Shown piece by piece: positions 23,826 through 35,610 of a stretch of DNA of 64,000 bases; position 1 is the stretch's first letter; each line of letters opens with the position of its first letter. The stretch spans positions 341,231-405,230 of the forward strand of contig CAJNOJ010000078.1 of NCBI GenBank assembly GCA_905250025.1. The letters run 5' to 3'. Origin of the DNA: Adineta ricciae. Its lineage: Eukaryota > Rotifera > Eurotatoria > Adinetida > Adinetidae. The translations under genes and the position numbers were made by a program. The notes below the pieces were generated by a model. It was not told where the DNA came from. It saw only the letters and a list, made by a program, of their open reading frames with translations, and searched no databases.

Positions 23826-26800
23826 TTTATTGTTTGCTTTTTGTTTTCAATGTTAAAGAATGATATTTAATGACCAATAAGGTTGCCTAATGTTTCTTTT
23901 ACACTCTTAAATAAATTTTACGGTTTTTTTAACAATGCAAATTAAGCATCTGCTTATCATTGCCAAGTAGGCGGTGTTTACAACGGGAAACAGCTGATCC
24001 TGAGAAACGGTATCATCTGATTGATCTATATCTGAACACTTGTTTAATAAAGAGTAAAAGGTATTATAGTATCCAGTTCTATTCCTTTCATCTTGTTGTA
24101 TATAAGTGTTCACATTATTTAATTTTACCAAACTTCATCTGAATTTTGTCTATTTATTAATTCTTTCCCCTCATGTTCATCACGTCCCGTAGTCAATCTT
24201 ATTCTATCTGTTGCCCGTGAATGAAGTTTTTCTCACGACAAAGATTGTTGAGTCTATTGACGGGTTTCATTTTTACTGTAAGTTTGACGATTGACTCGTC
24301 GATCTATCTTCATATGAGGAAAGTATTCATATGTGCATTGATGCGAAAATTAACACGTACATATTTCGTAGATGTTTCCAGAGAGAGAGAGACTGTGAGT
24401 TCTGGACTAAGAACCGCGACTTTGAATAATCGTGCGAGATATAACGGATATCCTGAAAAATACTTTTTTTGCACATAAAGATCGTTAGAACTCCTGATTC
24501 TTTTCGATTAGTTTTCATTCTTTTGTATTCGCGACGAAATAACTGACAGATGGATCAACGTTTTGCTCTGAGGCTATTGGTCTATGTTATCTTTATTGTC
24601 TCATTTGCACGAACATATGACATTCTCCTAGTCATCTGTCTGAAATCTGTACCGAAGAAAAATGTAAATCCTAGTAGAATGTTTTTTCCTAGCTCGTTGC
24701 CTTTGTTCTGTTACTAAAGACAATCGCTGCTAAATTGAACGTCTTATTGGGAAAAATTCAAACATGATTTTTGTATCTGCTAACCCAGAATCTATGCGTA
24801 AAGAAAGTTTTTTTGGAAAATACTGCAAAAAATCAAATAATTTCAATGAACTCATCCATATGTAACATTTTCCATTGGAATCCAAGACAAACACACTAAT
24901 CTCATTCGATTGGGGTGGGTGTGAGGGTGTGGATATGTGTCCCCTCATTTATACTTTATCAAAATGATGGATGATTTATTTGGTCGTACTTTATTTCTTT
25001 TATACATGAATTTCCTAGATGTATATCGATATGTTGCTCGTTCCAAGGCCCAAATTGGCCATGTGGGAAATTCTTAGATAAATTACCTACGTGCATGTAT
25101 GAAATACCTCTTCTAGGCACAATTAGTTGGTTATGGCGTAGGCGAATGTACAAGCACTCCCTAATGGATCATAAAAAATAGTTACGGTAAGCTCTCTTCA
25201 CTCTCATCTCCAAATCTTTCGCTAAAACTATATCTAGGCTAGAGCTGGGGTGATCAGGACTTTATGAAGCTGAGTTGTGACACGAATACTTGTGATATTA
25301 CTATTATTATTGAACAAATTCAGCATATTCTTTTGCATTCATTAGTACATAAGTCATCGTTTTTCAATGGTCTTCGTTATGTATTTTCAACGTTATAATC
25401 CAATAAAGACTTCAGTTTTTTGCTAATAATTAAAAACATTCAGCATTGACATTAATAATTCAGAAAAAAGATGGGTACAACCGGTGTCAAATACACTCTA
25501 ATGAAAACGATTGAGCTACTACAAGTGTATAAAAGATTTTTTAAAGATTCTACTAGACTCAAATATAACTATATGAACGGTTAACGACCTTTTTTTACAT
25601 GAAAACCGGCTATTCTACGAAGTTCTTCAAGTATTAAAATGTAGAAAGCAAGAGCGATGCCATTGAGTAGAAACCGAGAAGATTTTACAAGCATTCGTCT
25701 GCCGTCATTCTAACTCATATGGTATTCCTTGCTAATCTATGCAAGAATACACATGAACTTGTGAGTCAATGATTAATCTTCATCTATGTTATATCGAGTG
25801 TGTAACCCTGCATGTAAAAGGGCATATTTTGATGTTATCCATGCATACAAAATTATCAATAGCGAGGAAAGTAACTTGTATGGATCTGTGCCAGATCATT
25901 TATAAGAAATAAGAGAAAGTCTAGCAAGTATTTTAGATCCTTTGGAGAGCTTTGACGTGTAAAATAGATCTTGTAAGATTAAATTAGATTACATATTTAA
26001 TCATTGAAACAAACATTAGAATGAAACACTTGGGAAATCATGTGACGTTCTGTGAACATTAATTTTCAAATATGACGCGGTAATCCTCGACCGATATAGA
26101 CATTGGAAAGGTGGAATTACTATATTTGCATATATATGTCAGTGAAAGGTGATTCAGAATATGCCGGATTATATATAAGATCTGATGCATTCTTTCACCC
26201 TGCGAAAGACTTATCAGAATTCAATGCAGTAAGGAAAACTTGTTAGGAATCTGAGCATCACAAGGGTAGTTTGCCATTCTCTTTCAAAAACTTCTTTTTA
26301 CAGCTTCTCCCAGAGATCGAAGTCACGCTTAACATCGTAATCTCGTCTTGTTTTCAGAGAAAAACACTTGATCAATATGTAGCGTCAATTTTATCATCTG
26401 AAAATTTTACGTACCGGAGAACAAACAGACATTTTCATTACTTAGATATAGTTATTGGAATGTTAGTTTCTCGATTAAAAAGAGCACTCATAGAGAAGAC
26501 GAAGAGAAAAAGGAAGAGGAAGATAAATAAAACTAGTTCTTCTTTCCTTTGAGTTTCAACGTAATTGAAAAGTGCGCTTCTCTCTTCTTCTCTGATAGAT
26601 GAGTGAACCATTCCTGAATCAATATGTTCGTCTATATTGATGCGTGATCTCGTGTTAGTTTTCTCTATGTACCCCGAGAAATCAAACGAAAGTGTAGCAG
26701 GTATGTTTTTTCTCGAGAAAAACAACTTAATCATCCAATCACAAAATCCAGTCATTTCAATCAGAGATCGGAACATCAGTCACGATTATTAACCATACTG

Positions 26801-27090
26801 TGCGAGATCAAAAGCAAATAGCTTTGAAACGTGAACTTCACAGGCATCTCCGTTCATTCATTTCACATATTATAAGCGAGGTACGGCAGACGCGATATGA
26901 CTTTGTAGTTCAAAGCCAGTACTATGAATGTTGAAATATTGAATTAAGCGACGCATGAGACGTCCAAGAGAATGTCAGGAATAAGGTACGATGTAAAAAA
27001 AAAAGGTCGCATATCTTCTGCTAGACATATATATATATATATTTTTACTTTTTGATAAATGGTCTCTTTTGTATCTGTTTCAGAAGACAA
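23826..27090. other. 3.3 kb region without a recognised gene
   Basis: Short open frames occur on both strands (for example 24221-24478 and 26271-26552 on plus, 26438-26776 on minus). None resembles a known family or joins others by splice sites. A G-rich stretch lies at 24912-24932. The stretch near 27020-27083 is an AT run followed by a pyrimidine tract and CAG just ahead of the GPCR start. No transposon terminal repeats were recognised by eye. Confidence 0.45.
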
Positions 27091-28641
27091 ATGAAGTCTA
27101 AAGATCAATGTCCATCGATCTACCAAGATATTTTTGTCAATCCTTACTTAATTGAACAGATTATTTTAATAATCTACTCGTTAATATTCATCATTGGTCT
27201 TGTCGGTAATATTATGACAATAATTATTATCAAATACAACAAACACTTACACACACCGACAAATCTCTATCTTCTAAACTTAGCCGTCTCAGATCTGATG
27301 ATTCTATTATGCAACTTACCGTTAGAAATGTTAGAAATGTACCATCGCGAATGGCCGTTATCGATCGTATTTTGTAAACTACGAAATATCTGCGCAGAAT
27401 TTTTCACATGTTCGTCGATATTAACTATTCTAGCGTTTACATGTGAACGCTATTTCGCTATCGTCCATCCAATTCATCTGCATCAATTAAGTCACTTTCG
27501 TCGCGCGCAAAATATAATTATCTTTATTTGGGTGATATCATTTGGATTCAGTCTCCCACTTGGACTTTCTTATGAAATCGAAAGCAACGCATCCATTGTG
27601 TCGCATCAGCCAACGATAATATTGCTAATAACGAATAAAACTGAATCAATTGAAGCGAATTATGTGGAAAAGACTCTGTCGAATATCTGCGAAGCATGTG
27701 TACTCAAACAAAGTCTTGCACGATTGTTTTCAATCATAATCATCATCACATCGTGTTGTTTTTTCTATTTACCAATGATGATCATCGGTGCGATTTATCT
27801 ATTCATCGGTCAAGCATTACGACGTGTTGCAAAGTATGAAGTTTACACAAGTCCTGTGGAACTTAGTACTTCATCGCAATCAAGTCAGTGAAGAAATCAA
27901 ACTATCGTCACATGAACTAATTTCTTGTTTTTTAGGTTTATCGCAGAAAGATACGATTGCACTGCAACAGCAGGGTTCACACATGAATTCATATTCGTAT
28001 TTAAAAATGCGTGCACGCTGTCAAGCTCGTAAAGTCGTCATTAAGACTCTCAGTAAGATATTTGCATTCATCCTAGTCCTATTTAAGACAACAATCTCGA
28101 CTAAAATAGTTACAACTTCTTTCCACTTTATCATGCCGAGATTTTCTTTTTTGAACAGCGTATATTGTAGATTGTATGTTTATATTTAGTTGCTGTTGTT
28201 AGCGCATTTTTTATTTGCTATGCTCCACTCTATTTACAACGTTTACTTTTGGCTATTAATGATTTAAATGCCAATGCTCTCTTCAAATTTCCAACATTGT
28301 CAAATTTTATGGCGTATCTGTATGTTGTATCGGGTGTGACATTTTATTTTGGCTCTGTTGTCAATCCGATCCTTTACAATCTCGTATCAAATAAATATCG
28401 ACGAGCATTTCGTAATTTGATCTATTGTCGACTATTGATTAGGAAAACTTCAACAAAGAAACTTCAGCAAAAACCACGAGTGATCGAGAACTATCCATGT
28501 AATCATCCAATATCTTGTCACAAGCAATTAGTTAAGCCGCAAATACAGTTTAATATTACACAAAAGACGATTAAAATCAACGGACGGGCATCGCAGTCGA
28601 ATTCATCTTCGAGAAAGAAACGCTCAGATCTTTATGAATAA
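27091..28641 (+). CDS. Class A (rhodopsin-like) peptide G-protein-coupled receptor
   Basis: This is a seven-transmembrane receptor of the rhodopsin class, 453 codons in exons 27091-27883, 27936-28052 and 28190-28641. TM1 holds the GN motif (GLVGNIMTI) and TM2 has NLAVSDLM. A TM3 Cys precedes the ERY triplet (DRY equivalent) in CERYFAIVHPIHL, and TM7 ends in NPILYNLVSNKYRRAFRN. A long second extracellular loop with NKTES and C-x-x-C sits before TM5. The third intracellular loop is long and Ser/Gln-rich and carries intron 1. The ERYFAIVHP pattern is typical of peptide receptors of the neuromedin-U/pyrokinin and thyrotropin-releasing-hormone group, but I would not name the ligand. An acceptor CAG lies 7 nt before the chosen start. 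TM6 spans the second intron (VVSAFFICYAPLYLQ). Confidence 0.85.
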
Positions 28642-29265
28642 ATCAACACTTGTAAATTTGTTTATTTCTTCTATAACACAATAAATATCATTTTCAATTT
28701 CCATACAATTCACTAAGAAAAAAGAAAAACTTCGAAGAAGAAAATTCACTTTTATTCTAATTAGCATCTGTCATTACTATTTAACAAGGATATAAATAAT
28801 GAATGTTCTTTAAGTCGATATGTGGATTCGAGACTGCTATTGTTTGTTGCTTCAAGCAAAGCGATGCTCGAGAATTTCGCTTCTATTATCTGTATCTTCT
28901 AGTCATTAGAAAGCCTCTCAAGTATAATAATCATAGTAATAAATTGATTGCGTTTCTATGTCGGAAAAAATCGAGAAGTGATGGTCGACAAATAGAGATT
29001 AAGACGATACGTTCTGCATTGGATCTTTCCAATGTTAACTAGATTCCAAAATCATACAAACGTGGAAAATCTTTTTAGATTGTTGATTCTTTTTCCTTCG
29101 TCGTCGTCTCTCCATTCGTTTGTCTATCGAAGAAGAGAGACAAAAAATCATTCCATTCCAATCAGTATGAAGCTAAATAAAAACGACAATCTTGAATTAC
29201 TTCTCCTCTTAGTTTCACATTTCATTCCTACGAATATTCTAGATTGACTTTACGAGAAGATTCTT
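28642..29265. other. Intergenic, no gene seen
   Basis: AATAAA signals for the receptor gene occur just after its stop (about 28680). Two plus-strand open frames (28803-29042 and 29032-29247) show no family resemblance. Confidence 0.5.
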
Positions 29266-31232
29266 ATGTCGTGGTATCACGCAGCACTGCTATCTGGAGA
29301 TCGACCATCCTATCGATTTATCGATAGTTGTAAACGATTTTCCAGACGTTTAAGCACCGGAATCTATCGAGTTGTTCGTCGACGACCAACGTCAGGTAAG
29401 ATCTATGCGATTAATAGTTTACAACGATTTGTTGATTATCATTGTTTGGACAAAGAATAAATTCAACGACGAATTCTTGAATATAAAAATAGGTCTGTTA
29501 GTTTCAGGGATGTTTGGACTCTAGGGATTACTGAACAAAAGCAAATTTTGAAAGATAGCTTTTAGCAAATCTGAATTGCGTCGTAAAACAAATCTGCCTA
29601 ATAAAATTAAGTAGATGCACGCTATTCTGATGTTATTACAATGCTCAGGAACGAATCATGTTCCATTCTAGTAAACTTGTTTTGTATCCAGTCGAAAGAG
29701 CAATTGAGATTGTTTATGGACACAAATCATATTATTACAGACATGTTGCCATTTCATAATGAAGTCATTCGAGTTGTTGTTATTGATTGTTCGAAGAGGT
29801 TGTGTACTTCTGATAAAAGTCAATCCAATGATAGATGATACTATTGACAGTATTACATAGTCAATTAGAAACAGACGTTTGCCAGAACGATTTCTTATCA
29901 GATATATTTGTATCATCCGTATATACGAATAGATAGACTTCCTTCGAACTAACGATCGTGAATGAAAAGAGCGAGCAAAATGTCATTAACTTGCCGTCTT
30001 GGATCGTTCTTATCTATTCGCGCAAGTATGATATGTTTCGATGATAACTTCCTTGCAATTGTTTCTCCACATAATATGCAACGTACGTTTGGATAATTAT
30101 GGGTGCTAATATCGCATCTTTTTCTCAAAGACATAGTAGTTTGAATTTTGGTCGACGGAAACGACCAACCAGAGGTATATGTCACACATGAGTTTAGTTT
30201 CATCAGAAACGAAATGTGTCCAATGAACTTAAATGAGAAAATATTCTCTTTAGATGCACAGTTGGACGTACTACTTTCAAGATGTTTTCAACACTCGCGA
30301 TCTATTGACGAAATTGTTAAATGCACGCGCTTTACCAAAGCAGAAATTCGACTTTTGTATCGAAGTTTCAAACAAGTATACGAAATGATGGATTTTGAAA
30401 AACAAAAGACTTGTTCTTTATATTTAAGCAATGTCCAGGTGGAAGTGTCAACGAAGAACGATTACGATCCATATACATCCAGTTCTTTCCACAGGGCAGT
30501 AAGTGATTTTTGATCAAAGATTATGTATCTTTTTCGTTCAAAATTCCTTCCAATATCAGATGCAGCAAGATATGCTCGGTATCTATTCGCAATTATCGAT
30601 CGAAATCGTAAAGGCACATGTACATTCGATGTAACTTGATTAAATATACTGGATTATCAAAATGAACGTTTCTGGGTTTTTTTAGGATTATATTTTTACA
30701 TTATCGATTCTATGCCGTGGAACAATCGATGAAAAATTACGATGGATTTTTCGTTTTTATGATATTCATGGAGAAGGAATATTGACACGTGATGTAGAAA
30801 CAATCTTATATAAATGAAAAATTTCAATATACTAAACTATTCGACTTAGGATCTGGGCGAGATTATTCGATCCTTATATGATCTTCTCGGTCCATCAGTT
30901 CAACCGGTTGCTGATGAACGTCATATTCAAAGGCATATCAATGAGATTTTTCATGTATATAGACAAAAAAAAAGAGAGTTACAAATTGAATCTTCATGTT
31001 GTTTCTTTGTAGAGCATTGATAATATGCGTAACGAACAAATCACGGTGGAAGACTTTATTAATTATTGCAAACGAGTTCGTATCAAAGCTTTTCTTATAT
31101 TTTAGTGTGTTTGTTAGTTCTGTCGTTACTGATTTTGTTCTTACTTTATTTGTATCGAAAAATGTGTGTTTTTTTTTGTTTCAGCGACCACAGCTGATCG
31201 ACTCGATTCAAGCACTGTCGTATTGTTTATAA
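29266..31232 (+). CDS. KChIP/neuronal calcium sensor-like EF-hand protein
   Basis: The protein aligns along its length with Kv-channel-interacting proteins, EF-hand subunits of Kv4 channels. Exons are 29266-29395, 30254-30375, 30429-30498, 30560-30630, 30686-30793, 30850-30954, 31013-31075 and 31185-31232, 238 codons. Matching segments are [64 protein letters not shown] and a C-terminal SIQALS. The three C-terminal EF loops are degenerate. EF2 is DRNRKGTCTFDD, EF3 is DIHGEGILTRDD, and EF4 is DNMRNEQITVED, lacking the loop Gly and the usual third-position acid. All end in Asp where Glu is standard. The N-terminal exon is basic (YRVVRRRPTS) and joins in phase over an 858-nt intron, long for this region; it is the least certain part. 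It ends 18 nt before the convergent gene's stop. Confidence 0.82.
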
Positions 31233-31250
31233 ACAGATTCAATTCATTTG

Positions 31251-31826
31251 TCATTGATGATGCTGGTTGTCAACGGGAGCTCGAAGATGAGTCATCATAA
31301 ATCGGTCACGTGCAAGAACATCAGGCGGATAAGGTGTTTGACGCTCGTTGAAACGCACATTTGTTGTTACCTTTCGTCGTTGATTATACACCTGCTTCTC
31401 AGCTTCGACTCTTGTTTCATGATTATTATTTTGATTTGTATATACTACTTGATATTTCTTTCCTTGTTCTGGACGATGATCTTCGATAGTACTAATCGAT
31501 TCCGAACGATCCTTTTGTATTGGCAACGGTTTTCGTGATTGCTGTTTCTTCGGAGACGAATCTACTGGTGTCTTGATTGAAATAGAAGACACAGATGATG
31601 ATGAGGATGATGCAGTTGAAACTGAAGTGACAGAGTTTGCCCGACTAACATATGAATCAGTTGGTGTTATCGAATGAATAACCGCAGGAGTTACTGTCAT
31701 AGAGCGACGAAACGTTGTACATAATAAAAAAATAATAAGAAAAGAAACAGCGATGAATGCGACGCCTGACAGTATAACAGAAATAAGTATTAAAACAGTT
31801 AATGTATTCCCGGAAAGTGCTTCCAT
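31251..31826 (-). CDS. Orphan single-pass membrane protein
   Basis: This uninterrupted frame of 191 codons is not a family I recognise. Residues about 8-36 form one strongly hydrophobic segment (LTVLILISVILSGVAFIAVS...), preceded by a short acidic/polar N terminus. The rest is cytosolic-looking: an SV/ST-rich low-complexity stretch, then Pro/Lys/Arg-rich sequence with RKPLPIQKDRSES, and a C-terminal His/Gln tail. The topology suggests a signal-anchor, N-out protein with a disordered 150-residue tail containing possible phosphorylation sites. It is convergent with the KChIP-like gene, the two stops being only 18 nt apart. Length and Ser bias argue for a real gene; there is no functional clue. 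Confidence 0.55.
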   Translation of the reverse strand: MEALSGNTLTVLILISVILSGVAFIAVSFLIIFLLCTTFRRSMTVTPAVIHSITPTDSYVSRANSVTSVSTASSSSSSVSSISIKTPVDSSPKKQQSRKPLPIQKDRSESISTIEDHRPEQGKKYQVVYTNQNNNHETRVEAEKQVYNQRRKVTTNVRFNERQTPYPPDVLARDRFMMTHLRAPVDNQHHQ

Positions 31827-32641
31827 TCGTATTTTCTTATCATTATGCGTTCTCGTGCAGATTTTTATTCGTCTTTCATTTTATCTTTTGATAACATATG
31901 TCAACATCTTTACGAAATAAGTTTTTCATATAACTCCCTCTACTAATCTTCATTTTCTCCAATAAATACTGTACCTTATCGTTTAATTCTGTGCCAAAAA
32001 TAAAGAATACTCTACCTCGATCGAGTATAAGTTAAAAGAACGAATCAGTTCAATTGCGATTGTTGTTATGCAATGCGTCTTATCACGATAATCATCGAAT
32101 GCATTTAGCGAGATTGTATTGTGCTCAATATTTATTCTATGATAAGACATAATATTTCATTTGCATTCTGCTAGAAAAAGTATTGACTCATGTTTAATTC
32201 GCGTTGTTCCAAATCAAATAGTTCTCTTCGATGGGGTGAAATATATTTTCAGGAAAATAACGAGTTTTAAAGAAAATTTCCATTCTATTCTTCATTCGGA
32301 AAGAGAAATTGGCCTTAATTTGTCGTTCTAGATTTTCCGAAATGAACCATGGAATTAAATTTTCCAATATCCTTTCCTCGATGATTCAATATATAGCGAC
32401 ATCTATTCTGAAAATTGACCTTTCAAAAAAGAAAAGAAAAGCAAAACTTATTGAGATAGAAGAAATAAAGCTTAACGATGAAAAAAGTTTTTTTTGTTAA
32501 TTAGTGTTCTGTTGTGCAATACAACTCTAGCAGATAATCAATTGAATTTGTTCTATCGACGTCATTCTATTCCAGCGTAGGCGTCTACATATGTGATTTT
32601 TTTTCCTCTTTTTTCATTCTTCTTCTTTTTTGATCTGAAAC
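31827..32641. other. Divergent intergenic region
   Basis: This region is flanked by two divergent start codons. Open frame 32309-32500 (+) is Lys/Ile-rich and unrecognised. A CCAGCGTAG acceptor-like sequence occurs near 32572-32580, about 60 nt before the RUNDC1 start. Confidence 0.5.
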
Positions 32642-35187
32642 ATGCTACAAGAAGATTCAAGTGACGATAAATTGCCTATGACCGGTCGTTTGACCCCAAT
32701 CGGTGGTGCCTCATCAGATACAGAATTTGCAATAGGGTACGTCGAGGAAAAAAACGCGACTTCTGAAAAACATTTTTTGATGGATAGTGTCAATGAAGAA
32801 TTCAATGATAAACTCGTTTTACTCGAAGAACATGAACGGTTGAACGCATCTCTGGCAGCATTGACTCGTCATTTTGCACATGTACAACTCCGTCTGCAAC
32901 AAGTTGTTTCAGCACCAACGACTGAAGATCGTGAAGTAAGCTATGGAAAACATTTCTCAATGCATGTTCGTGTCGTTTTGTTCTTTAGAGTTTACTTTTA
33001 GAACTACATGAGTTTGCATCAAGTGGTATTCCAGATGTCATGTGTCAGTCGTCAATGTATACATCTGATTGTACGAATGAAGAATTAATTGAGAATGAAA
33101 AATGTCGCGAGAAAGAGTTCATCAATGATTTAAAACAAAAACTAGATGAACTGGAACGTTATGCTGCTGCATCGGGTTCGCTCGAAGGTGCACCTACAGC
33201 TGTCACTATGGAGAAACAACGTGTTTTGATCGATCAATTGCGCACGAAACTTGATTTACAACTTGACGATGCTTCCGTGTCGAAACTATCGTAAGTGTTT
33301 TGATTGTAAATAATGCTGCATTGATGATTTCGTTCGATTTAGAGCGGAAGAATTAAGAAAACTTGTCGATCAGGCGATTCATCAAGTATACTAATCTTTT
33401 CCTTTCGCATAGCTTTTTGATTCATAAGCGCTTCTATTCAATAGTTGACCAATCCTGTCAAACTAAAAGAAAATCTCATTACACAGATGCGTACACAAAT
33501 CAATGATCTAGAGAAATTCATTGAATTTCTCAAAGGTAAACAGAATATTATTCAAACAAACCCGTTGAAATCATTCACTTTCAGCTGATTCTGCAAATGC
33601 TGCTGCTGCTGCCGCTGCCGCTGCCGCTGCTGATTCATCCGCATCCAATGATCGAAAAAGCATTGAACCTTACAGAGCTTCATCCAATAAATCAAATTCG
33701 GTATGCTAACAATTCTATCTAAATCCAACATTTATTCTTTGTTATTTTTAGACCACAGTTAATCCATTGAAAATGCGTTCCACTAGTAGTAAATTTTCTT
33801 CCGAAAATCAAGAAAATTTTTCCCAAACTATGAAGAAAGTCCTCGTTCTAACTCAATTGTATACATTTTTATTATTGACATGTGGAACACGATCTATGCA
33901 GAAGAAAACGAATCAGCCAACACCAGGCATGAAGAAAGACGTAGTTGCCAAGAAACATTTTGGGTATAAAATGGAAATTATCTTTAAATTAACCTCGAAT
34001 TTTCCTTTTCTAGTGATCTTCGAGCGAAGTTGGAAGTTGCTATTGAAAAAGTTCTCAATGCTGTTCGATTAGTAACCACATTTTCACGAAAAAATCGCGG
34101 TTTTACTGACGATGATGACGATGCCAATAATTCTTCATCTGTAACAACAAGCGATAATGAAGAAGTTCGTTACAACATGAAACTGTTTTTTTTTCGAGAA
34201 TAATCAATAACTTTCTTGCATACATTCAGGAAGATTATGATCAAAATGCAATTGTTCTAGCTGTAAGACAAGATCTTGCTCCGGCGCTTCGTGCTCTAAT
34301 GGAACATGGCCTATATGAAGTATGTAAACTAATCAGAGCAATCTTTGCGAACAATTTATATGTATTTCTCTTTTCTTAGACGAACTATTCCACGTCATTA
34401 GCTATTTGGGGCTGTTTTGCGACGCGAGCAAATTATACTGCTACGAATGATACTATGCATGCTTGGAAACTATTTTTAAAGTACTACGAAATGAAAGTAA
34501 GAAAGATTTTCATACGCGAGACTGATGAAACAACAGATGGTGTTGTGCATCAATGAATTTCCTACGCAATACAAAATATTCAATAGTGATTATGATCTCT
34601 TTTGCGTTGTAGCGTGGAAATGAATTTGCCAATAGTCCAGCGCGCAAACTTTCCGAATCGTTTGCATTGGATGTCATTGGCGGAAAACCCATCACTTTGA
34701 AACAGGTAGAGCTTGAAGGATGACGTAGATTTCCGAAACTTTAACGGTGGATATCGTTTAGTGCTTGCTCAGTGGTATTGATAATATTGCAAAACTTCAT
34801 GAAAAACATAGTAAATCCATGGACAGTTGTTTTAAGTCGTTTTTATGCTACGCATTGAAGTAAGTTTCAAAAAGAAGAAAAAAAAGGCAGAGATCAATTG
34901 ACGATGTTTTTCGTTCCAGTGAGAAAAAACTTGTTGCATTTCTTCGTATAATCCTTAAAACGGTTCCGTTGATCGAGAACTATTATCAATCTTGGAGTTA
35001 CACAAAGACGACGGGTATGATTCGACATAAAACGAAGATACATCTATTTATGGTCACTTTCTTTTCTCTTGAAAAAGGTTTTAATGATGCGCTTCATTCT
35101 CTGGACCGTTTAACTTCAATCGATTTCCGTTTACCCGTCAATATATCTGTTCGTCGTTTTATGAATAATCGTGATCTGATCGAATAA
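32642..35187 (+). CDS. RUNDC1: RUN domain-containing protein 1
   Basis: The C-terminal third matches the RUN domain of RUNDC1, a poorly characterised protein linked to p53 regulation. Exons are 32642-32935, 32989-33290, 33343-33385, 33445-33535, 33585-33700, 33752-33838, 33902-33963, 34014-34164, 34230-34319, 34380-34496, 34613-34705, 34762-34859, 34920-35014 and 35078-35187, about 582 codons. Motifs are ALRALMEHGLYE, AWKLFLKYYEMKRGNEF, SPARKLSESFALDVIGGKPI, YYQSWSYTKTTGFNDALHSL and the ending RLPVNISVRRFMNNRDL. The N-terminal part is coiled-coil rich (LLLEL, LKQKLDELERY). An alanine run of about ten, coded by GCT/GCC, lies at 33601-33633. The intron at 33839-33901 has a weak GTCCTC donor and is a multiple of three with no stop, so it could be retained. 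Confidence 0.88.
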
Positions 35188-35610
35188 TCTAATCTTCTCA
35201 TATCTGTACAATGTATCTAGTCATTTTGTTTTTGTTGATTGGTGATGGATGAAAGGAATGAATGACAAAAGAAACGCGTTTCTTTCAATATATTTATATC
35301 CAATTGTGAATGTCAATTTATTTTCTTTTTGTTTGTTTGTTTGTTTGGGAATGACAAAATCGATCTCATTTATCTATTTTTGTTTTCTTCGAACGTCTAG
35401 TCTTGTGTGTTGGGACATGAAGACAGTGAAACTTATAGTCATTCGTCAATGTTAATTCCATTCATTTACTTTATTTTATTTAACGTTAACTCTTTGTTTT
35501 TTCTTCTCTTCTTGTTGTTCTTGTTCGTATATATTTTGACAATAAACACTGATGATGAGAAAAGTAATAAAGATAATCTTTGGGTTTTAGATCGAATTTA
35601 AAAACGAAAC
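35188..35610. other. Spacer RUNDC1 to GPN2
   Basis: This T-rich 423-nt spacer between two plus-strand genes ends in GGGTTTTAG (35589-35590) 20 nt before the GPN2 ATG. No coding exon was seen. Confidence 0.5.

Noticed and set aside
29949-30203. Minus-strand frame inside the long KChIP-like intron
   Set aside because: Contains a CILC motif but no family resemblance or splice partners.
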